DNA from: Nocardia africana NBRC 100379 | GTDB taxonomy: Bacteria; Actinomycetota; Actinomycetes; Mycobacteriales; Mycobacteriaceae | Length of the DNA stretch: 64,000 bases | Reading direction: 5' to 3' | Assembly: GCF_001612635.1 (NCBI RefSeq) | Contig: NZ_BDAV01000006.1 | Coordinates: 186,001-250,000 of the forward strand | Shown: positions 25,054 to 33,018 of the stretch, piece after piece | Layout: each line of letters starts with the position of its first letter | How positions within the stretch are numbered: position 1 is the stretch's first letter | Program-made: the position numbers and the translations under genes | Notes under the pieces: model-generated | Seen by the model: the letters and a program-made list of their open reading frames with translations, nothing else | The model's database searches: none | What the model was told of the DNA's origin: nothing

Positions 25054-26058
25054 ATGCCGGCTTCTCGGACCATACTTCGCACGGTTGCGGGGAGTACGAA
25101 ACGTCCCGCGATGCAGGTGAAGCAAGCCGGTGACCACCAGGTTCTCGTCGAATACGACGGCATCGAACTGGATCTGCGGCTCAATTTCCGTGTGCACGCG
25201 CTGCGGCGCACCCTGCAGGACCATCCGATCGACGGCGTGATCGAGACCGCGCCCGGCTTCCGCTCGGTGATGGTCACCTTCGACCCGGCGCGCCTGCCGC
25301 GGCCGCGTCTGCTCGATGAGCTGGTCGAACGAGAGCGAAGCACGCCGGATACCGACTCGCTGGTGCTGTCGAGCCGAATCGTGACGCTGCCCATCGCCTT
25401 CGACGACGAGATGACCCGCGAGGCGGTGGCCCGATATCGGATCACCACCCGCAACGACGCACCCAATGTCACCGACGGCGACAACATCGACTACATCGTT
25501 CGATGCAACGGATTCGTCAACCGGGAAGAATTCTTCCAGCGATTTGCCGAGACCACGTGGTGGAACGCCTTCATCGGATATTTTCCCGGACTTCCGTCCT
25601 TGTTTTCGCTCGATCCGCTGACCCAGATTTCGGTGCCCAAATACAACCCCGCGAGAATGTGGACCGCGGAGGGAGCCGTCGGAATCGGCGGACCGTGCGT
25701 GGTTCTCTACCCGGTCGAGGCACCCGGCAGCTACCAACTGTTCGGGCGCACCCTGCCACTGGTCGGCCGCAACTTCGGCAGCCGGCCCGCACATCGTGGC
25801 ACCCACTCCGAAACGATCGACGCCGCAACCGATTTCAATCTGTTCCGGATCGGCGATCGGATCGGCTTCGAGCGCGTGACCGAGAAGGAGCTGCTCGCGC
25901 TGCGGCTCAGCGTCTTCGAAGGGACCTACACCTACCGGATCGAATCCGGCGAATTCGTGGTCGCCGAGTATCTCGATCGAGTCGAGCGGCTCGCGCCCCG
26001 GGCGGCGGCCGTCGCCGCGGAACGGCGCCGGGCCGCGGCGAGCGTGAGGGTGCCGTGA
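25054..26058 (+). CDS. pxpB: PxpB/KipI-type carboxyltransferase (AHS1) protein, long form
   Basis: 334 residues. GDHQVLVEYDGIELDLRLNFRVHALRRTL and the IGYFPGLPSLFSLDPLTQISVPKY block (family: GFxPGFxYL) identify the AHS1/KipI fold, shared with the carboxyltransferase of urea carboxylase and with 5-oxoprolinase subunit B. It is about 100 residues longer than typical PxpB, mainly at the C-terminus. The ATG at 25054 has GGAAAGG 7 bases upstream. Its stop overlaps the next start (GTGA). Here the usual GF(x)PGF is GYFPGL. Paralogue of the protein at 28067-28957. Confidence 0.85.
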   Translation: MPASRTILRTVAGSTKRPAMQVKQAGDHQVLVEYDGIELDLRLNFRVHALRRTLQDHPIDGVIETAPGFRSVMVTFDPARLPRPRLLDELVERERSTPDTDSLVLSSRIVTLPIAFDDEMTREAVARYRITTRNDAPNVTDGDNIDYIVRCNGFVNREEFFQRFAETTWWNAFIGYFPGLPSLFSLDPLTQISVPKYNPARMWTAEGAVGIGGPCVVLYPVEAPGSYQLFGRTLPLVGRNFGSRPAHRGTHSETIDAATDFNLFRIGDRIGFERVTEKELLALRLSVFEGTYTYRIESGEFVVAEYLDRVERLAPRAAAVAAERRRAAASVRVP

Positions 26059-27044
26059 CGCAGACGGCGATGGAAGTCATCGATCCGGGGCTGCAGACCA
26101 CGGTGCAGGCATGGCCGGGCCGGATCGGGCTCAAGGCGTTAGGGTACTTCCCCTCCGGTCCGATGGACCATCTGTCGCTGCGCGCGGCCAATGCCCTGGT
26201 CGGAAATCCGGTCGGTGCGCCGGCGTTGGAAGTTCCCAAAGTCGGCTTCTCCGTGGCGTTTCTGGTCGACACCCAGATCGCGATCGCGGCACCCGACGGC
26301 TCCGAAGTCCTGGTGAACGACACCCCGGTCGCGATGTGGGAGACCGTCGGCGTCCGTGCCGGGGACGTGCTGCGCACCATCGGATCGGCCGGTGCCGGCT
26401 TTCGGCTCTACCTGGCGATACGCGGCGGCTTCGCCGTCCCCGAGGTGTATGGATCGGCGGCGACATCACTGGTCGCCGGTATCGGCGGGGTGGAGGGACG
26501 CGCACTGGTGCGCGGCGATCTGCTCGCCACACACGGCGCCGCACCGATCGCACCACGCCGGCTCCCGGCATCGATGCGGCCGCGGTTCGTCACCGACTGG
26601 GAAATCGAGATCATCCAAGGCCCGCACGCGACTCCGGACTACCTCACCGAGGAGGATTGGTCGGATCTGGTCACCAGGCATTGGCGCGTCGATCTGAACT
26701 CCGATCGCATCGGCACCCGGCTCAACCCGCACCGATTCTCCTGGGCCCGACCGGATGTCGGTATCGCGGGCGGACACCCTTCCAATGTGCTCGACGACGC
26801 GTACCCGGTCGGCGGCGTCCTGGCCAACGGCGACGTGCTGACGATTCTCGGCATGGATGGCAACACCTCCGGCGGTTTCGCGGTGGTGGCGACGGTGCCG
26901 CATTGTTCGCTGTGGAAGGTCGGGCAGATGCGCCCCGGCCGAGACACCATCCGCTTCCGCGAGATCGACTACGACGAGGCGCTGGCGTTGAACAAGCGCG
27001 TGGACTTCATGGTGGATCCACGCCGCACCGTGCCGGTGCGGTGA
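26055..27044 (+). CDS. pxpC: PxpC/KipA-type carboxyltransferase (AHS2) protein
   Basis: 329 residues, AHS2 domain throughout: MEVIDPGLQTTVQAWPGRIGL at the N-terminus, FPSGPMDHLSLRAANALVGNP, YLAIRGGFAVPEVYGSAATSL and the SNVLDDAYPVGGVLANGD block near the end. In family members AHS1 and AHS2 pair into one carboxyltransferase/amidase unit. The GTG start overlaps the pxpB stop. The last gene of this two-gene unit; a bidirectional hairpin follows. Paralogue of the protein at 27094-28077, from which it has clearly diverged. Confidence 0.87.
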   Translation: MTQTAMEVIDPGLQTTVQAWPGRIGLKALGYFPSGPMDHLSLRAANALVGNPVGAPALEVPKVGFSVAFLVDTQIAIAAPDGSEVLVNDTPVAMWETVGVRAGDVLRTIGSAGAGFRLYLAIRGGFAVPEVYGSAATSLVAGIGGVEGRALVRGDLLATHGAAPIAPRRLPASMRPRFVTDWEIEIIQGPHATPDYLTEEDWSDLVTRHWRVDLNSDRIGTRLNPHRFSWARPDVGIAGGHPSNVLDDAYPVGGVLANGDVLTILGMDGNTSGGFAVVATVPHCSLWKVGQMRPGRDTIRFREIDYDEALALNKRVDFMVDPRRTVPVR

Positions 27045-27059
27045 TTCGCCGGTACAGAT

Positions 27060-27090
27060 GTGGCCCGCGCCGTGGATCGGCGCGGGCCAC
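27060..27090. terminator. Bidirectional hairpin between the two pxpC genes
   Basis: Arms GTGGCCCGCGCC (27060-27071) and GGCGCGGGCCAC (27079-27090) are perfect with a 7-base loop. It fills the 49-base gap between convergent genes and can serve both. Confidence 0.8.
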
Positions 27091-27093
27091 CTG

Positions 27094-28077
27094 TCAGGTC
27101 AGGGCATCTGTCGTCAGCGCATTGGTCAGCGCCACGAATCGCGCCTGCGCTCGGCGGCGGGCGGCGAGCGCGTCGTCCAGCGACACCGCCCTGAACCGGG
27201 TTCCGGTACCGGGCGCGGATTGCCCGACCAGATCCATATCGACGCTGATCACCGTTCCCACCATCGCGTATCCGCCGCCGGAGACGGCGTCGCGGTGCAG
27301 GATGATGGGCTCGGAGCCGCTCGGGACCTGGATGGAGCCGATCGGATAGCCGGCGTCGACGATATTGGACGGATCCGACCCGGCGCCGAAGGGCTGCTCC
27401 CGATCCTCGAAGTCGAGTTTCGCACCGGCGTAACGGAATCCGGTCCGATCGGCGACGGGTGTCAGCGACCACACCGTATCCAGCAGTGTGTTTCGCCCGT
27501 CCGCCGTCAAGCGGTAGTCGTACAGACCGAGCACGATGCGAAGCTCGACATCGCGCGCCCAGGTGGGGCGCGCCTTCTCCGGAACCGAACGCGGCACGTA
27601 CTCGGCGGGCGGAGCGCCCACCGGCAGTGCGTCACCGGCCCGCAGCGTCCGCCCCTCGAAACCGCCGAGCGCGCCCAGTCCGTAGGTGGAACGCGATCCG
27701 AGCACCGGGGGAACGTCGAAGCCGCCCGCGACGGCGATGTACAACCGTGCCCCGGCCTGGACATATCCAAAGGACAGGACGTCGCCCTCCTCTACCTGGA
27801 ACGATTCCCACGCCGGGGCCTCGACGCCGTTGACCAGCACATCGGCTCGCGCACCGGTGACCGCGACGACGGCGGGGCCGGCGAACGCCAGCTTCGGCCC
27901 CAGATAGGGGGCCTCGAGCACGGCGGCGCCGATTTCGTTGCCCACCAATAGATTCGCGATCTTGGCCGATGTCTGGTCCAGCGCACCCGAGGGCGGGATG
28001 CCGACGTTGTAGGCGCCGCTGCGACCGAGATCCTGAATCGTCGTCGCCAGGCCGGGCTCTACGACCTCAACGTGCAT
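27094..28077 (-). CDS. pxpC: PxpC/KipA-type carboxyltransferase (AHS2) protein
   Basis: 327 residues. MHVEVVEPGLATTIQDLGRSGAYNVGIP opens a typical AHS2 domain; then SGALDQTSAKIANLLVGNE, YIAVAGGFDVPPVLGSRSTYGLG and SNIVDAGYPIGSIQVPSGSEPIIL follow as expected. It is closer to canonical PxpC/KipA than its plus-strand paralogue. It overlaps the pxpB end by 11 bases, making it the last gene of the twelve-gene monooxygenase/carboxylase run. Confidence 0.9.
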   Translation of the reverse strand: MHVEVVEPGLATTIQDLGRSGAYNVGIPPSGALDQTSAKIANLLVGNEIGAAVLEAPYLGPKLAFAGPAVVAVTGARADVLVNGVEAPAWESFQVEEGDVLSFGYVQAGARLYIAVAGGFDVPPVLGSRSTYGLGALGGFEGRTLRAGDALPVGAPPAEYVPRSVPEKARPTWARDVELRIVLGLYDYRLTADGRNTLLDTVWSLTPVADRTGFRYAGAKLDFEDREQPFGAGSDPSNIVDAGYPIGSIQVPSGSEPIILHRDAVSGGGYAMVGTVISVDMDLVGQSAPGTGTRFRAVSLDDALAARRRAQARFVALTNALTTDALT

Positions 28078-28957
28078 CGAGAGCTCCTAGGAGTCGGGCG
28101 TTGTATTCGTCTGGGCCGGCGAGGAATTCGTTCAATGCGAAGTCGACCTCGACAGTGCGGTAGACGTCCTCCCCCTGTTCCGCGGCGCGTTCCAGGTGCT
28201 GGTATTCGTCGACGTCGATGGGGCGGAACTTGACGATGTCGCCGGGCTCGAACAGCACCATCGATTCGCGGAAGATCCGATGATTCTGTCGCGGATCGAA
28301 GATCGGCAACGGCGTCAGCCCGAACATCTGATATCCGCCCGCGCCCTTCACCGAATAGATACAGGCGAAGCATCCGCCGTGCCCGACCGTCAGCTTCGGC
28401 GTCTCGGTCCGCGGCCGCAGATATTTGGGAAGTTCGATCTGCCGCTCGCGTTCGACCATCTGGAACATGAACGGCAAACCGGCCACGAACCCGACCATGG
28501 ACACCAGCCACGGCGAACCGGAGTGGCGGTCGATGAACTCCTGCACCGAGTCGAGCCCCAGCTCGGCCACCGCGTATTCCACATCGCTTCCCTCGGGACG
28601 CTGGTGGCGATCGCGGAACTTGGCGCCCACCTCCCGGGTGAACGGATCGTCGTACCAGACCGGAATCTCCAGCAGCCGGGTGCGGATGGTGGGCTGATCC
28701 TGCTGTGCGACAACGGCTTCGATGTCGCGCACGACGCTTTCCAGCTTCGCCGGTTCGATCCGGTCCGGATCGAACCGGATCAGCAGGGACGCGTTGGCCG
28801 GACAGATGTCCAGCACGCCGGCCAGATCGCGTTCGCGCAACTGGGTACTCATCGCCATCGCCGTGAAGTTCGCGGCCAGCGTCATCTCCTCGGCGATCTG
28901 CACGACCAGATGTTCATCGGCTCCCCAGGAATAGCGCGAGGTGCCCTGCTCAGGCAT
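28067..28957 (-). CDS. pxpB: PxpB/KipI-type carboxyltransferase (AHS1) protein
   Basis: 296 residues. The AHS1 core shows in DEHLVVQIAEEMTLAANFTAMAMSTQL, the MVGFVAGLPFMFQMVERERQIELPKYLRPRTETPKLTVGHGG block and GAGGYQMFGLTPLPIFDP (family: GGWQLIGRTPLxLFDP). It is longer than PxpB of E. coli (about 218). It overlaps biotin carboxylase by 8 bases and pxpC by 11, so the three proteins should be made in equal amounts, consistent with one complex. Confidence 0.88.
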   Translation of the reverse strand: MPEQGTSRYSWGADEHLVVQIAEEMTLAANFTAMAMSTQLRERDLAGVLDICPANASLLIRFDPDRIEPAKLESVVRDIEAVVAQQDQPTIRTRLLEIPVWYDDPFTREVGAKFRDRHQRPEGSDVEYAVAELGLDSVQEFIDRHSGSPWLVSMVGFVAGLPFMFQMVERERQIELPKYLRPRTETPKLTVGHGGCFACIYSVKGAGGYQMFGLTPLPIFDPRQNHRIFRESMVLFEPGDIVKFRPIDVDEYQHLERAAEQGEDVYRTVEVDFALNEFLAGPDEYNARLLGALDAR

Positions 28958-30311
28958 CGCCGCCCTCCGCCCGATCGATCATCCACCGCTCCAGCCACGT
29001 CGTGTGATAGTCGCCGGTACGGAATTCCTCCGTCGCCAGCACCTCACCGATGAACCCGGCCGTCGTGGTGACGCCCTCGATATCGAGCTCGCGCAGGGCC
29101 CGGGTCATGCGCGCCAACGCTTTCGGCCGGTCCTCGCCCCACACGATGATCTTGGCGAGCATCGAGTCGTAGTACGGGGTCACGACCGAACCGGCCTTGA
29201 ATCCGCTGTCCACCCGCACGAACGGACCACCGGGCAGATCGAACCGAGTCACGGTCCCGGGGCTGGGCAGAAAGTTCATCGCGGGATTCTCGGCGTTGAC
29301 ACGGATCTCGATCGCATGCCCACGCGGGCTCAGGTCCGCCTGCGCGAACGACAACGGATTGCCCGCGGCCACCCGCAGCTGCTCGCCGACCAGGTCGCGG
29401 CCGTACACCATCTCCGTCACCGGATGCTCGACCTGAATGCGGGTGTTCATCTCGATGAAGTAGTACTCGCCGCGCAGCTCGTCGAACAGGAACTCGACCG
29501 TGCCCGCACCGGTGTAACCGACGGATTTGGCGAGCTGAACCGCCGATTCGGCCATATTCGTCGCGACCGTCTCGGGCAGGCCGAGATCGCCGGCCTCCTC
29601 GACCACCTTCTGCCTGCGCCGCTGCATCGAGCAGTCACGCAGTCCGAGGTGTACCGCGGTGGCGCCGTCGCCGAAGATCTGCACTTCGATATGACGGGCG
29701 CGCGGAACGAAACGCTCCAGATACACCGAGTCGCTTCCGAAGGCCGCCCGGGATTCGGCCTGGGCGGTGGAGATCGCGGCAGCCAGGTCCGCCTCGCGCT
29801 CGACGATGCGGATGCCCCGGCCGCCGCCGCCCGCGGCCGCCTTGATCGCCAGGGGAAACCCGATCTGCCGGGCGACCCGCTCGGCCTCGTCGAGCTCCCT
29901 GATCTCACCGTCGGATCCGGGCACGGTCGGAACACCCGCCGCATCGGCGCTCTTGCGCGCGGCGACCTTGTCGCCCATCTCCCGGATCGCGCTGGGTGCG
30001 GGCCCGACCCACACCGCGTTCGCGTCCAGGACGGCCTGCGCGAAATCGGCGTTCTCGGAAAGGAATCCGTACCCGGGGTGGACGGCGTCCGCACCGCTGG
30101 CACGCACGGCCCGGATCACCGCGTCGACCGACAGATAACTCGCCGGCGCGGGCGCCGGCCCGATCAGGACCGCTTCGTCGGCGATCCGGACGTGTTCGGC
30201 ACTCTCGTCGGCCTCGCTGTAGACGGCGACGGTGGCAATACCCTGCTCCCGGGCGGCCCGCGCGATACGCACCGCGATTTCGCCGCGGTTGGCGATCAGC
30301 AACTTACGCAT
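28950..30311 (-). CDS. Biotin carboxylase (AccC-like)
   Basis: 453 residues, the normal length for a stand-alone biotin carboxylase. It begins KLLIANRGEIAVRIARAARE and has the ATP-grasp glycine loop IKAAAGGGGRGIRIV, the catalytic block MNTRIQVEHPVTEMVYG and GHAIEIRVNAENP. It carboxylates biotin on a carrier protein using ATP and bicarbonate. It sits between a one-domain biotin carrier and AHS1/AHS2 proteins, not acyl-CoA carboxyltransferase genes, so its partner is probably the urea-carboxylase-type transferase formed by PxpB/PxpC. That partnership is an inference. Confidence 0.92.
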   Translation of the reverse strand: MRKLLIANRGEIAVRIARAAREQGIATVAVYSEADESAEHVRIADEAVLIGPAPAPASYLSVDAVIRAVRASGADAVHPGYGFLSENADFAQAVLDANAVWVGPAPSAIREMGDKVAARKSADAAGVPTVPGSDGEIRELDEAERVARQIGFPLAIKAAAGGGGRGIRIVEREADLAAAISTAQAESRAAFGSDSVYLERFVPRARHIEVQIFGDGATAVHLGLRDCSMQRRRQKVVEEAGDLGLPETVATNMAESAVQLAKSVGYTGAGTVEFLFDELRGEYYFIEMNTRIQVEHPVTEMVYGRDLVGEQLRVAAGNPLSFAQADLSPRGHAIEIRVNAENPAMNFLPSPGTVTRFDLPGGPFVRVDSGFKAGSVVTPYYDSMLAKIIVWGEDRPKALARMTRALRELDIEGVTTTAGFIGEVLATEEFRTGDYHTTWLERWMIDRAEGGDA

Positions 30312-30314
30312 GGT

Positions 30315-30560
30315 TCAACTCGCTTCGATGATGGCGACCGGATCGCCCGGTGCGAGGGTGGCGTTGTCCTCGACCGTGAACGACGTCAGCACCCCCCGCA
30401 CACCGGCCTTGATCTCGGTGAACTGCTTCATGATCTCGACCAGCCCGATGGTCTGGTCGGCGTCGACGGCTGCGCCCGCCTCGACGAACTGGGGCTGCCC
30501 CGGCGCCGGCGAACGGTAGAAGATTCCCGGCAGCGGTGAGGTGACCTGATGCTCGCTCAC
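30315..30560 (-). CDS. Biotin carboxyl carrier protein, single domain
   Basis: 81 residues: only the biotinyl domain, without the Ala/Pro-rich arm of AccB. The biotinylation site is LVEIMKQFTEIKA, so the lysine is flanked by EIM and Q, not the canonical EAMKM. The variant is seen in carriers linked to KipI/KipA genes. It lies 3 bases before the biotin carboxylase. It would shuttle carboxybiotin between AccC and the AHS1/AHS2 pair. Confidence 0.88.
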   Translation of the reverse strand: MSEHQVTSPLPGIFYRSPAPGQPQFVEAGAAVDADQTIGLVEIMKQFTEIKAGVRGVLTSFTVEDNATLAPGDPVAIIEAS

Positions 30561-30600
30561 GACAGTTCCTTTCGTTCAGGGGCGCAGCTTGTGGCCGTCA

Positions 30601-31317
30601 TCACAGCGACGACAGGACGTTACGGACCGCCCGGGCGATTTCGCAGGCGTTCGGCGTATCCGAGTGGACACAGACGGTATCGACCCGGACCGGGAACTCC
30701 TCGCCGGTGACCGCGGTCGCGATGCCGTCGGTCAGCGCCCGCCGGGCCCGTTCGGTCGCCTCCTCGACCGGAGTCGCGTGTGGCCGGCGAGCCACGATCA
30801 GGCTGCCGTCCGCCCGATACCCGAGATCGACGTAGAACTCCGCGAAAAAGGGCACGCCCAGCTTCTCGGCGGCCTTCTCGTGCTGGCTGTTCGGGATGCC
30901 GAAGATCGGCACCTCGTACTCCGCCGCCACCGACGCGATCGCCTCGGCCAGTTCGGGATCCCGCGACGACATGCCGTAGAGCGAACCGTGCGCCTTGATG
31001 TGGTGCAGTGGCGCGCCCTCCGCCTTCAGGAACGCGACCAGCGCACCGACCTGGTACCGGACGATATCGGCCGCCTCGTCGGGGAACAGCTTCATCTCCC
31101 GGCGACCGAAGCCGACGAGGTCGGGAAGGCCGGGGTGGGCGCCGACGGAGACACCGCCGGCCAGGGCCTTGGCGACCGTCTCGTGGATGCCGGTGGGATC
31201 ACCGGCGTGGAAACCACAGGCGACATTGGCGGTGTCGATGAGGCTCACCAATTCGTCGTCGTTGCCGAAGGAATGAATTCCGAAGGACTCACCCATATCG
31301 GAATTGAGCGTAACCAT
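30601..31317 (-). CDS. pxpA: PxpA (LamB/YcsF family)
   Basis: 238 residues. It starts MVTLNSDMGESFGIHSFGND and contains NVACGFHAGDP, SVGAHPGLPDLVGFGRREM and HHIKAHGSLYGM, the conserved polar residues of LamB/YcsF. In PxpABC this subunit, with PxpB and PxpC, opens 5-oxoproline at the cost of ATP. Only one pxpA exists in the window against two pxpBC pairs. The ATG at 31317 is preferred because AAAGAGAG is then 8 bases away; a second ATG at 31323 is possible. Confidence 0.9.
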   Translation of the reverse strand: MVTLNSDMGESFGIHSFGNDDELVSLIDTANVACGFHAGDPTGIHETVAKALAGGVSVGAHPGLPDLVGFGRREMKLFPDEAADIVRYQVGALVAFLKAEGAPLHHIKAHGSLYGMSSRDPELAEAIASVAAEYEVPIFGIPNSQHEKAAEKLGVPFFAEFYVDLGYRADGSLIVARRPHATPVEEATERARRALTDGIATAVTGEEFPVRVDTVCVHSDTPNACEIARAVRNVLSSL

Positions 31318-31358
31318 GTGCATCTCTCTTTCGAATGTTGTCCCACCGGTGCGATGCA

Positions 31359-31568
31359 CTACTGGGGATCGTTCTCGTATTCGTAGTAGTCGCAGAACAG
31401 ACGACCGTTGCGTCCCCAGTCCTCCCGGGTGACGTCGGTGAAGATGAATTGGATGGTCTCCGGCTTGCAATCGGCGATTCGCGCGATTTCGGGCGTCAGT
31501 GTCGCGACCATCTCACGCTTCTGCTCCAGGGTCCGACCGGGGAACCAGTCGATGCGGACGAAAGGCAT
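31359..31568 (-). CDS. 4-oxalocrotonate tautomerase-like protein
   Basis: 69 residues beginning Met-Pro-Phe-Val, leaving the catalytic N-terminal proline of the tautomerase superfamily after Met removal. GRTLEQKREMVATLTPEIARI and ETIQFIFTDVTREDWGRNG are typical of 4-OT. Such enzymes tautomerise 2-hydroxydienoates from ring cleavage, or act on related enols. It lies in the middle of the monooxygenase/carboxylase run (13 bases after the Rieske gene, 41 before pxpA), suggesting it acts on a pathway intermediate. Confidence 0.88.
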   Translation of the reverse strand: MPFVRIDWFPGRTLEQKREMVATLTPEIARIADCKPETIQFIFTDVTREDWGRNGRLFCDYYEYENDPQ

Positions 31569-31581
31569 GGATTTCTCCCAC

Positions 31582-31917
31582 TCAGGAATGTGCGATCTTG
31601 GGTGTGTCGCCGGTGGGGTCGACGTAGATGTCGTCACCGTCGATCTTCACCGGGAATTTCGCCAATTCGGCATGGCCGGGGTTGATCCCCCGGCAGTTCG
31701 GCAGATCGAACTGCCACAGATGCGCCTTGCAGGTCAGCGTCGTGCCCTGCAGTTCGCCTTCGACCAGCTCGATCTGCTGGTGCGGGCAGATCGCCTGTGT
31801 CGCGATGACTTCGCCGCCCTCGAGGTGGGCGACCAGAATTTCTTGTTCTCCGACGGTGAAGGACTCCATATCGCCCTCCCACAGATCGTCCAATGTCGTC
31901 ACGAGTTCGAATGCCAT
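31582..31917 (-). CDS. Rieske ferredoxin component of the monooxygenase
   Basis: 111 residues. The [2Fe-2S] Rieske ligands are visible: ICPHQQIELVEG (Cys, His) and LTCKAHLWQFDLPNCRG (Cys, His). This matches the TmoC/XamoC ferredoxins that pass electrons from the reductase to the diiron hydroxylase in four-component toluene, alkene and isoprene monooxygenases. In those operons the ferredoxin is usually the third gene; here it is last of the oxygenase set, after the reductase. Confidence 0.93.
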   Translation of the reverse strand: MAFELVTTLDDLWEGDMESFTVGEQEILVAHLEGGEVIATQAICPHQQIELVEGELQGTTLTCKAHLWQFDLPNCRGINPGHAELAKFPVKIDGDDIYVDPTGDTPKIAHS

Positions 31918-31925
31918 GGTTTTCC

Positions 31926-33017
31926 TCAGAAGAATCGGTCGAAGTGAACGCGTTCGGCGGGGACCTGCCGCTCCAGGACCAGGAAGCGAACCACCGCGTC
32001 GGTCATCACCGGCGGGCCCGCCACATAGATGTCGTGGTCCGCCAGATCCGGCAGATCGTAGGCGGCGAGCAGTTCGTGCACATATCCGCGCGCGCCGGTC
32101 CAGTCGCCGTCCGGCTCTCCCGAAATCGCTTCGGACAGAAACGCGTTCAGCAGGCTCGGAGTCACCTCGTCGACGAACTCACGAGCACACATATCCGCCG
32201 CACCGCGGCCGCCGTAGAAGAAGTGCAGCCGGCGCGCGCCGGCGTCCGCGCGCGCGGCCAGTCCCCGCGCGACCGAGACCATCGGGGCCAGTCCGGACCC
32301 ACCGGCGATGCACACGACATCGCGTTCGGACCGTCGCAGGTGCGCGTGCCCGAACGGACCGTCCAACCGGACCTGATCACCGACTCCCAGCTGCTCGGTC
32401 ACGTAGGGCGAGATCGTCCCGCCGGGCACTCGCTTGATCTGGAACTGCCACACACCACCCGGATTGGGCAGATTGGACATCGAGTAGGCACGTTCGGCCG
32501 GCCGCGTCGGCAGGCCGTGTTCGGTCACCCCGTCGATGCTCACCATCGCGTACTGCCCCGGCAGGAATTCGGCGGCGCCGGCGGATTCGAGGGTCAGCTC
32601 GACCATGTCGTGGGTCAGCTCGCGCAGTGCGACCACGGTGGCGGAGAATCGGTTCGGCCGCGGATGCCCCGGCGGCCACGCCGGAGCGCAGGTCAGCGCG
32701 ACGGTGCAGTCCGTGCGCGGAACCGACTGGCAGGCAAGCATTTTGCCTTTTCGCCGGTCGCGGTCGCTGAGCCCGGGAGCGTCCGGATCGAGCTGATCGA
32801 CCTCGCCGTCGCGAAGGACGAACTTGCAGCTGCCGCAGCCACCGCTGTTGCACTCGTAGGCGGCGGGAACCCCGCCCCGGAGGGCGGCACGCAGGAGCGT
32901 GTCACCCTCCGCGCAGCCGAAGGACGCGCCGTCGGTGGTGGTCACCGTCACGGCCGGATTCGCCTGCGGCAGGGGCCCCGAAGCAAGGCTCGCAGCGGTT
33001 GTCTCCGAGCTGTACAT
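31926..33017 (-). CDS. NADH:ferredoxin reductase component of the monooxygenase
   Basis: 363 residues from the ATG at 33017. An N-terminal plant-type [2Fe-2S] domain (YECNSGGCGSCKFVL, then MLACQS) is followed by a FAD-binding domain (RAYSMSNLP) and a NAD-binding domain (CIAGGSGLAPMVSVARG; FYGGRGAADM; YVAGPPVMTDAVV). It feeds electrons to the Rieske ferredoxin. It starts one base after the beta-subunit stop. The architecture matches TmoF-like reductases. Confidence 0.93.
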   Translation of the reverse strand: MYSSETTAASLASGPLPQANPAVTVTTTDGASFGCAEGDTLLRAALRGGVPAAYECNSGGCGSCKFVLRDGEVDQLDPDAPGLSDRDRRKGKMLACQSVPRTDCTVALTCAPAWPPGHPRPNRFSATVVALRELTHDMVELTLESAGAAEFLPGQYAMVSIDGVTEHGLPTRPAERAYSMSNLPNPGGVWQFQIKRVPGGTISPYVTEQLGVGDQVRLDGPFGHAHLRRSERDVVCIAGGSGLAPMVSVARGLAARADAGARRLHFFYGGRGAADMCAREFVDEVTPSLLNAFLSEAISGEPDGDWTGARGYVHELLAAYDLPDLADHDIYVAGPPVMTDAVVRFLVLERQVPAERVHFDRFF

Positions 33018-33018
33018 C

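Noticed and set aside
27094..31317. Ordinary acetyl-/propionyl-CoA carboxylase operon
   Set aside because: No acyl-CoA carboxyltransferase (AccD-type) gene is present in this operon; the neighbours are AHS1/AHS2 and LamB/YcsF proteins.
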